From Caenorhabditis elegans (Eukaryota; Nematoda; Chromadorea; Rhabditida; Rhabditidae), in NCBI RefSeq assembly GCF_000002985.6, contig NC_003282.8:3286001-3350000 (forward strand): a stretch of 64,000 bases of DNA, given 5' to 3'. The translations under genes and the position numbers were made by a program. Shown in pieces: positions 55,482-64,000 of this stretch. Each line of letters opens with the position of its first letter. The first letter of the stretch is position 1. The notes beneath the pieces were generated by a model. The model searched no databases, had not been told where the DNA came from, and saw nothing but the letters and a program-made list of their open reading frames with translations.

Positions 55482-55939
55482 ATGAAGCTGTGTTTTGTAC
55501 TTTTTGTCTTATTCGGTGCTGTTCTAGTGTCCCAAGCAAGGAAACACGTAAGAAATTAACATTTTCTGACAGTTTTCTGCAAACTTTTACCAAAATTTTT
55601 AGACAATTTCACTACAATTTTTTCCAGAATTGTCTAAAATTCGGAAATTTTTTCGGCATGTTTTTAGGCGAATTTTTCCTAAAAAACCTAGATTTTCAGT
55701 TCCTCGCCGACCCTGAACCACGTTCAACTCTTGCTGCTCCGACCCCAACCCCAGCTGCTCCAGAACTCCGTTCAACTCTGTCTGCTCCAACTCCAACACC
55801 GGCTCCATCTGGCTCTTCTGGCTTTTCATTTGGCTCAATTGCCAAATTAATGGAAGAATTCATGGAAAAAGTGTTTAATTTTGGAAAATCGGAGGCATTG
55901 AAGATGGGCTCAGCTCCTACGCCTGCTCCGAAGAATTGA
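55482..55939 (+). CDS. small secreted Ala/Pro/Thr-rich protein
   Basis: Two exons, 55482-55547 and 55700-55939, 101 residues. Signal peptide MKLCFVLFVLFGAVLVSQA. The mature part has two copies of RSTLxAPTPTPA, then a Ser/Gly turn, an amphipathic helix (IAKLMEEFMEKVFNFG) and a second APTPAPK motif at the end. AATAAA at 55956. The layout (TATA, signal exon, one short intron) is like the Cys-rich cluster, but the sequence is unrelated. A secreted peptide of unknown role. An antimicrobial role would be a guess from the amphipathic helix. Confidence 0.8.
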
Positions 55940-56756
55940 ATTTCATTTTTTACGGAATAAAATTTTTAAACGTCATTTTCTAGGTTAAAATATAGATACT
56001 CAGATCTGTAAAAACCAGAGCTTTCAAAAAAGTATACCTAATAAGACTATGCTAGGTCCCGCCACGAAATGGAGGTACTGTAGTTTTCGTGGCGGGACAC
56101 ACTTTTTTTTAAATCCAAGCAAAGTGTAGCTTGAATATACTTTTCTGAAAGCTCTCAACAAGCTTAACACAGTTTTATGTTTAAATTTTGAAAAAAAAAA
56201 TCAAAATTTCTAACAAAATTCGAAAAAAAAAACCTCTAGTTTTGAACTTGAACCCCTTTATCGTGGCGGGACCCATAATTTCAGAATTTTCAAAACAATT
56301 TAATTTGATTTCTGTATTCAGCTTGTCTTGTCAATAGCTTGAACTTAAGTATAATCATGCCATTTTTTACTAGAATGAGGTCCCGCCACGAAAAAAAAAT
56401 TCCGGGTTTCTGTAGTGTTCGTGGTGGGACCAAATTTGCTCTAAATTTATACATGATTATACTTTTCTGAAAGCTCTCAACAAGCTAAATCTGAAAATCA
56501 TATTTAAAATTGCAAATTAAATAATTATTTATTAGAAAATCATAAAAACATTTGGGTAACTTTTAAAAATGCAAAAATCATATAAAACAGACCCAGACGG
56601 CTAATTTTTGAAAGATCGGGAAACAAATGTCAAAAAAAAATGCAAAAGGGTTTGTGTGCCATTGGATGTGAGATTTTTTTCAAAAAAAAAGTAAGTGAAC
56701 AGATATGAGAAAAAACTGGGAAATTTCGGAAAAGTTCAGACAATTCTAGACAATTT
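55940..56756. other. intergenic with GGTCCCGCCACGAA palindromes
   Basis: Palindromic copies at 56058-56097, 56270 and 56380-56430, with GAAAGCTCTCAACAAGCT and AGTATAATCATG words between them. The repeat continues through the introns of elks-1 to 59330. Confidence 0.7.
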
Positions 56757-59330
56757 TCAGGCCCAAATTCCGTCAGCATCGTCGTGATCTACCTGTGGCG
56801 GGTGCTGAGAGTGTTGTGGAATGCCAATGGTACCGGGAATCACTGGAGCCGGTAACGGGGCTCCTGGAATCACACTGGCCATCGCGTTCATCGATATTAC
56901 AGGGTCCGGGTGGGAGACCAGAACGCGTCTGGAAAAATAATTTCAGTGGTTTTAAGGTAAAAGTTTGAATTTGGCTCTCTGAGAGCTTTGATTTAAGTAT
57001 ACTCACGACTAGGTTCGAAAAAAGTTGGGTCCCACCACGAAAACTACAGTAACCCAGTATGCTTTCACGGTGGGACCGAAATTGAAGCAAGCCTAGTCAT
57101 GATTATACTTTTTTGAAAGCTATTGGCAAGCCAAATCCAGAGATGACATTTAATTGTTAAACGCTTCGAAATTTGGGTCTCGTCACAAAAACCGAAGTGG
57201 TTGTTCAATTTTTCGATATTTTTGTGTTAAATATCAAGATTAAATGTTCTTTGATGCAAAATACAAGTTCAGCTCGGAAAGAGGATCGCACTGATTTAAG
57301 TATAATCATGCCATACATCACTCAGATTTGAAGAAATTGGGTCTCACTATGAAAACCTTCCCAGGTTACTGTAGTATTCGTGGCGGGACCCAACATTCTG
57401 CGAAAACTAGTCTTAATTTTTCTTTTTAAAAGCTCTCAAAAAGCTTAACACAGAATCAAGCTTGAAAATTAGAAAAAAGTTAACATTTCCAACGAAATTT
57501 AAAAGAAAGCGTTTAGTTTCTACCAAAAACCCCTTTTCGTGGCGGGACCCTGAATTTCAAAAATTTTCAGACAAATTAATGTTATTCCTGTGTTCAGCTT
57601 GTCAATAACTTTAATTGAGGTATAATCATAACATACTTTACTAGAAACAGACTATTATTATATTGGTGTTCAGCTTGTTGATAGCTTCAATTTAAATATA
57701 ATAATATTATACTTTACTAGAATATGGTCCCGCCACGAGCTAACATTCCCGGGTTACTGTAGTTTTCGTGGCGGGACCGAACTTTTCTTGAAAACTTGGT
57801 ATGATTATACTTTTTTTAAAGTTCTCGACGAGCCAAATTCACGTTTTTAAAGGTGGTGTAGTCGAATTTTTTTATTGCTTTATTAGACTCAGAATTGTCT
57901 GAAAACACCGAATTTCATGATGAAACTTCTTGGAAACTATTCAAAATAAAGTTATGGCCTCTTGAAAAATGGCCTAAAATTAGTGAAAATTTTAAATTTG
58001 AAAGTCAAATTTTTTTCACCAATTCTCTTCGTCCATCAACTTTTAAATACCATAATAAAGCTGAAAACGCAAGATAATTGACCATTATACCCAAAATTAG
58101 ACGACAATTTCAAAAAAAAATTGTTTCCAGCCGCCGCGGCAATGATAAGTTGGTCAAATTTCAAATTTTCACTAATTTTAGGCCACTTTTCATGAGGCCA
58201 TAACTTTTTTTTTGGAAAGTTTTCAAGAAGTTTCATCATGAAATTCGGTGTTTTCAGACAATTCTGAGTCTAATAAAGCAATAAAAAAATTCGACTACAC
58301 CACCTTTAAAAATTTTCGCAAAAAAAGTTACCGCTCATTTTCCTGCTTCAACTTCCGAATCAACGCGTCCTTATGCCTCCGGATCGTCTCAATTTCGTCA
58401 CGAGGCCCACGTGATTTTTCGAGAAGCGCCAGGTGGGTATCTTTTTCAGAAATTGCAGCTAGCAAGGCTTCTTGTCTGAAAAATTGGGTTGTTTAAGAAA
58501 ATTTCGAAATACTCCAGGAAAAAAATGCTCACTTTAGCTGGAAAAGTTGCTCCAAATGCTGGCGACGCTCAGTTTCGATGGCTCTGATTATTTGATCCCG
58601 ATCGCCAGTTTCAGACGGGTTTTGCTTGGTGCGACGGAGTTCGGTGATCTGAAAATTTGAGAAAAATGTTAAAAATTTGTTTTTTAAAAATAATTATGTT
58701 CAGTTTTTTTTGGGCTTCGTGGCGAGACCCTATTCTAGCAAAGTATGTCATTATTATACTGAAATTTGAGCTACTAACAACCTGAACACAAAAATAACAT
58801 TCATTTGGTTGAAAAATTATAAAATTCAGGGTCCCGCCACGAAAATGGGGTTTAGTTCAAAACGAGACTTTTTTTGAAATTTTGTGAGAAATTTTTATTT
58901 TTTACAAATTTCAAGCTTGAAACTGTGTTGAGCTTGTTGAGAGCTTCCAGAAAAGTATAATCATGTTATACTTTGCTTGCATTCGAAAAAAGTTGGTTCT
59001 CATCGCGAAAACTACAGTAACCCAGTTTTCGTTGCGAGACCCAAACTTTCTCAAATTTGAGAAAAGTAGGTCATACTTATACATAAATGAAAACTCTCAG
59101 CAAGATAACTTCAAAAATTCCCAAAATAATCTAAAAATCCGAAAATTTTGAAGAAAAACATTTTTTTTTCTGGTGAAATTTCAATATTTTATGAGTTATT
59201 CATATTTGCAATAATTTTGGCGTTCTGAAAGCTTCAATTAAAATAAAATCCATACTTCACTCAAATTTGAAGAAATTTGGGTCACGCCGCTAAAACTATA
59301 GTAACCCGAAAAAGGTTTTCGTGGCGAGAC
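56058..59330. repeat. cluster of GGTCCCGCCACGAAAACTACAGTAACCC palindromic repeats
   Basis: About eleven copies near 56058, 56271, 56380, 57028, 57360, 57540, 57726, 58724, 58835, 58990 and 59275, in both orientations, mixed with AGTATAATCATGCCAT and TTGTTGAGAGCTTTC words. It lies between and inside introns of the last elks-1 exons. Probably an expanded MITE-like family. Confidence 0.75.
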
Positions 59331-62300
59331 CCAACTTTTTAAAATTCAAGCAAAGATTATACTGAAATCAAAGTATTCAGCAAGCTAATTACGAATTTTC
59401 ACAACTTTGCTATTGAAAATGAAAAAAATCACCTCTTTTCTAGCCTCATTCAACTGAGAGGAGACCTGCTGTAAGTGATGCTTCTGCTGCGACAAATGAA
59501 CTTCCCGTTCAGCCGTAATCGATACCGACTCCCTGAGAGCCTCTTCCAGCTCCTCAATTCTTTTGTGCATATTATTCTGAGCACTCGTGCTTCTGGTCAA
59601 AGTTCCCGGTGCACTAGGCGCAGAGGTGGTGCCGGCTCTCGGCGTGTCGTCACGTTTGAGCTGCTTGCATTGGGCTGTCAAGGTTAGATTCTCCTTTTCC
59701 AGAGAGTGCACCATTTTGAGCAGCTTCTCAACTTCATTTCTTGCTCCTTCAACGTCTCGTCTCAGCTCATCGGTACCCTTGTCAACCATTGCGTCGTCCA
59801 AACTGCAAAATTTGAAAATGAAGTTTTGGGAAAACTATTTTGGAACTTCCAATTTGAAAGTAAAGTATTCTGGTAGATCTTCAAATTTTATAGCCACGTT
59901 GTTAACTTGGCTCAAAGATGACGTGCATGTTTTCTGTCAATTTTTAGATGGGAAACAAATACTTCGAAAAAATCAACGCGTTGCAGTCGCGTCGCGGTTC
60001 GACCTAAAACTTCAAAAGCACATAACTCGGCTCCCTGCTAACCAAATTTTCTGAAAATTTCACAGAAAACTCACCGCTTCTTTGCTTGCACAAGATCCCG
60101 ATTCATATCTCCAATCTTCTCATTTTGCGACTCCAGAAGTATATCCCTATCCGACAACTCCTTCTGCAAGTTCTCAATGGTCGCCTTCAACTGTGTCATC
60201 TCATTCTGATAGGTCTTCTGTTGCTCCATCGCATCCTTCTCCGCATTTCTCCGCACTTGATCAATGTGCTCGGCGAGCCGCTGTCTCTCTCGTTCTCCTT
60301 GCTCAATTTTCTCGGTCATCTCCTTCTCCTTCACCACATCCGGGTGGCTTAGCAGGCGGATCTTAGCCCGATCGAGTTCTTGCTCCTTTTCCCGAACTGT
60401 TGTTTCAAGGCTGTCAACTCTGCCGATCAATTGAGAAGTTTTCATCTCGGTCTGCCTGATCAACTCGCCCTTATCCGACACATCAGCCTTGCTGGAACTT
60501 AGATCTCTCTCCAGTGCAGCCACACGCTCGTCTTTCTGCTCCAACTGCTTATTCTTACTATCCAGCTTCTGCCTTAACGCATCCACATCACCCTGTAGCA
60601 AAGTGTTATGTTGCTCTCGATTTGTCAGCTGATCCTTCAACAACTGAAGATGACCTCTCATCTCATTCGCAGTCTCCTCAGCGGTCTGCATTCTTGTCTG
60701 ACACCCGAAGAGCTCCTGCTTCTTCTCCGCGAGCTCCACCTCACTTCGATCCATTTTCATGCGCATCGTCGCCATCTCATGACCGGACAGGTTCTTATCA
60801 GTAAAATCTCTTGGCTGATTACTCCTTCCCATCCGCTGCCTCATCAGTTCCTCCTCCAACTCCACGATCCTCGCCTGCTTTTCATCGATCCTCCGAAGCG
60901 CGTTTTCGATAGCTTGCCGGCCTGATGGATCCTGACTTGCCATCATAGATTGCGTCTCCTTGGTTGTTAGAAGATCCTGAAGCCTCATAATAGTATCCTC
61001 TAGCTCTCGAATCCGTCCGTCCATGCCACCGGAGCCGGATTCTAAAGCTGTGGTGAGTTGGCGAATGCGTTCGTCGCGTTCTCGGAGTTCCATTCGGAGT
61101 TGTAGCGCTGAAAGAATGAAGACTGTGTAAGAGATTCCTAGGCCAGGTGGCCCTAACCATAAGGAAACCTACAAAAACATGGGTACCCTAGAGCCTTACA
61201 GATTTAATCGGTAAGGGGTAAAGCACAGCCAAGGCTTACTTGACGGTAGCCTAAAAAGTCCATGACCCTGGTAGCAGAGGATTTTATGTTTTTAGGATCT
61301 TAAGGGCGTTGTTCTGCTTCTAAGGTGTTGGTTTCATTCGAACCAAGATCTTGACCTTTTCAGAAACATTGAACTCCTGGGACCCTTTTGTTTTAACTTG
61401 TCATCCGCTTGGGGTTAACAAGCGTTTAAATTAACTTAATTTAATTGCAGGCTTTGAAGCTTATTTTAAAAAAAACACCTAAATTACCTTCGCTAGAACC
61501 TAGGCCGTAGTCATTACCGCCACCTCCTCCCGACTGAACCATCCTCTCCAGCTGCGCTATCCGAGTGGCTTCATCACGCCGCATTTGCCTCTCCCTCTGG
61601 AACAATTTCACATAGCTAATCATACACTACGGTAGCTCTATTACCTTTAACTCGGGACTCCAAAACGTTTTGATACTATTCATAGTCTGATTTAGCTTCT
61701 CCATCATTGTGTCGTATTCGACTTTCAGCTGCTCGTACTCTCTCGCGATGTTCAGGCCACTTCCAGTGCCGGTGGGGATTCGGGATATGCCTGGTTGCAT
61801 TAGGTCGTAGTCTTGGACTGATGTGGTGGCCATGCTGAAATATTGGAAAATTGAGGAAAAAAGTCTTCCGCGTGTAATATTACACAAGTTTCTACCGATG
61901 CTCTGGCCCTGGGTGTTGCCCTTCAAACGCTATAACTTTTTAGCTATTAAACATTTAAAAAAACATAAAAATTTGTTGTAAACTGGAAACATGCTCAAAA
62001 TTAAAAACTGCACAGTTTCCATGTTGACTACATTTTTGTATCTATTCTTACCTAGGAGATAAGAGGGATTGAAGACCATCGTATCATCCCAGGTAGGCAA
62101 GGCAAGTGAAAAGGCAGAGGCTGTTTCGGATCTAACTTTATTGCCTTTAACGATACGAGTTTTTGTCAACTAACAAAATGCTCAAAATTAAAAACAGCAT
62201 AATTTGTTAGTGGAAAATTTTTTTGTACCTCTAACCTCCTCGACGATATAACAGTTCAAAGTAAAATTACATAATATTATTTGAATCTCCAGAGCTCCCC

Positions 62301-64000
62301 CACCCCACTTAAAATTCATCTGTTTTGAGCCCCCAATTTTTTTTCGGAAGAGAACGTCAGCAGCAGTCAATGTGTGCAAAAAAATATATATATATACATG
62401 CATATTATACTCCCATGAGAGATGAGGAGCAGCAAAAACCCGCAAATTCTTTAAAAATTGGAGGAAATTCAACTGAAAGAACAAAAACTAAAAAATGTTG
62501 GTTTTCGGAGGGTCCACCAGCACCACCCCCCCCCCCCCCGCAAATTAAATTAGGTTAGGGTGGGGTCTTGGAGCCGTAGATTTGTGTCGTTTGTGGTGTG
62601 TTAACTGGAGGGGGAGGAAGAAACGGTATAGGAAGAAAGGTAAAAGCCCTAATGGATGATTTAGAAGACGGCAGGGTCCTGTCCGACAAGCACTATAGAA
62701 ACTGGGATCTAGTTTAGGCGGCAACCAAGTCAGGAAATTGACAACGCCACTGGCTTCTGATGGGCAACCAATACAAATTAGACAACACTAAAGGCTCTTA
62801 GGATCCTGGCATCCCTAATGACAAGCACACTGACTACTTTTTGTCTACCAGGCAGCCTTACCGACAACCCGGCGACTTTAGAAGCTGTCGACCTCCCCGA
62901 ATACCCGGCACCCCTAACTAACCTATTATTATGCTGCCAGAACGCATTCTGCGTGGGAATCGGATTCGATAACGCCAGCGATTGCCCACGCTGGAACTGT
63001 GTTGGGTGGTGATGTGGTGGATGGTGATGTTGACTTGTGGATATCTCCAATGGAAGGTATGATGGCTGATGTAGAGGTTTCGGTGGAGACGGCTGGAGCA
63101 TCATATCGTAGTCTAGGGAGTCTTTGTAGGCGTCCAGGACACCAAGGCCGTCCATCGAGCGGTGTTGCCTGGAATTGGATGGTTCTTAGGTAGGCCTCGA
63201 GAGTAGTTGGTCTTCGAGGGGCAGGCTGTAGGCCCGTTGGGAGACAGAAAATTTGTGCTTGGTCTTAAATTTTCCTCAGTTTATCCCTAAAAAAGCTACT
63301 CACCGTTGCAGTGGGCGCCTCGACGCGGCGGATATGGATGTATGGGGTGGGACTGATGGATAATTCATCGGGTTTCGGCCACTGGAATTCATCACCGATG
63401 TTCGGCTGCTGTATGGTGCGGGACCTGAAACGAAAAATTGGAAAATTCTTTTTGGAGCGCACTTGTTGTAGAATTTTTCAAAAAGGTTGTGCCAAATTTA
63501 ACGAAACGCTTCAACTCTTTTTGCATTAGAGCGCCCTTACATTTTGCGATTGGCGGGAAATTTGAAATGTTCTTTCCAAATTTTTATCAACACACTTTTT
63601 TTTTCAAGAGATTGCACATTTTTAGCAAAAACCTCCTCGGTTAAACATTGGAGCACACTGAAATTTGGAATTTTAACAAGCTTTGCAAAAATTGGCATAA
63701 CTCTGCGAGTTTTGGAGATATGAGAAAGTTATCAACTAACAAACTGTGTGAAATTTTGTGATCTACAATTAGTTAGTCATAAATTTTTTAATAGAGTTTT
63801 CAGTTTTTGAGATATTCATGCTTTTCTGGCGAAAAAAAAATCAAAAAAAATTTTTTTTGAGCGAAATTTGTTTAATTTGCAAAAATTTGCAATCTTCTAA
63901 AAACTCACCAGGTGCCATATTGTACTGCTCCGGGTAGTTTGATGGTCCGGGTACGTGTTCGTTGTAGGACCACTCGGCGTCCAAGCCGTTACCGTACCAC
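56757..64000 (-). CDS. elks-1: ELKS/CAST/Bruchpilot active-zone scaffold (5' end outside window)
   Basis: Exons on the minus strand: edge-63909, 63424-63304, 63168-62923, 61834-61645, 61596-61488, 61107-60075, 59802-59433, 58648-58533, 58475-58332, 56928-56757. All phases agree, about 864 residues present. The N-terminal part is low complexity (Tyr/Pro/Asn, then a His-rich STSQHHHPPHHHP). From MATTSVQDYDLMQP on, it is long heptad coiled coil (ELRERDERIRQLTTALES, ALERDLSSSKADVSDKG, QQKHHLQQVSSQLNEARK). It ends DDADGIWA, the GIWA motif by which ELKS/CAST proteins bind the RIM PDZ domain. It organises presynaptic active zones. The large exon of 1,033 bases is the heart of the rod. A shorter product starting at the Met at 61833 is possible. 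Confidence 0.95.
57847..58309. repeat. palindromic MITE with TTAA ends in an elks-1 intron
   Basis: TTAAAGGTGGTGTAGTCGAAT / ATTCGACTACACCACCTTTAA with arms of about 190 bases, and TTTCATGATGAAACTTCTTG against CAAGAAGTTTCATCATGAAA further in. Related to the element at 29185-29567 by its TTAAAGGTGG ends. Confidence 0.9.
62526..62539 (+). repeat. 14-C homopolymer in an elks-1 intron
   Basis: Uninterrupted run of C (G on the coding strand of elks-1). One of four long G/C runs in the window. Confidence 0.9.

Overview
This is nuclear DNA of a Caenorhabditis nematode, almost certainly C. elegans, probably the left half of chromosome IV. The evidence is compact genes with 45-60 base introns ending in TTTTCAG, abundant palindromic repeats, long G/C homopolymers, and two genes I recognise: hrpa-1 (an hnRNP A1 of 346 codons plus stop) and elks-1 (active-zone coiled-coil protein ending in GIWA). 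The chromosome assignment comes from memory of those genes, not from the sequence. Splice structures were built by hand from GT/AG sites and reading-frame phase, so exon ends are predictions.

Layout. 1-3337 (-): 5' part of a receptor guanylyl cyclase, cut by the window edge. 3338-6370: repeats. 6371-8471 (+): small unrecognised protein with a 28-G run just upstream. 9145-10521 (+): PA2G4/EBP1 orthologue. 10522-12628: palindromic MITEs. 12629-21602: a cluster of six small secreted Cys/Gly/Pro-rich proteins, five forward and one reverse, most with a TATA box about 60 bases before the ATG and a last exon beginning xFSCC. Three of them lie in an exact 1,592-base ladder. 22811-23260 (+): a possible small secreted protein. 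23535-24672: a 35-base satellite. 25568-26925 (+): an ATF4-type bZIP factor. 27847-30757 (+): a large unrecognised gene. 31601-34002: a 2.4 kb foldback element carrying a captured, intron-containing gene fragment. 34013-38981 (+): a MAP1-family gene with an in-frame TGA and a second foldback element (36911-38739, 9-base target duplication) inside its conserved C-terminal exon. 39330-40708: the same satellite in inverted orientation. 40961-41097: an orphan coding tail. 41481-43645 (-): a CYP25-like P450 with a premature stop and a broken splice acceptor. 44826-46623 (-): the 3' half of a tandem-BRCT gene. 48139-50854 (-): Hikeshi. 51233-52405 (-): hrpa-1, probably in an operon with Hikeshi. 53792-54729 (-): an FTH-domain F-box-type gene with a frame break. 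55482-55939 (+): a small secreted protein. 56757-64000 (-): elks-1, 5' end outside the window.

The housekeeping genes (PA2G4, hrpa-1, Hikeshi, elks-1, bZIP) look intact. The stretch between the two inverted satellites and just beyond is eroded: foldback elements have landed beside and inside a MAP1 gene, and the next gene, the P450, has two lesions. The most interesting items are the foldback element that has captured host coding sequence, the insertion that splits the MAP1 domain, and the Cys-rich cluster, where one gene is a visible product of unequal crossing-over and one reverse-strand paralogue has very short exons.
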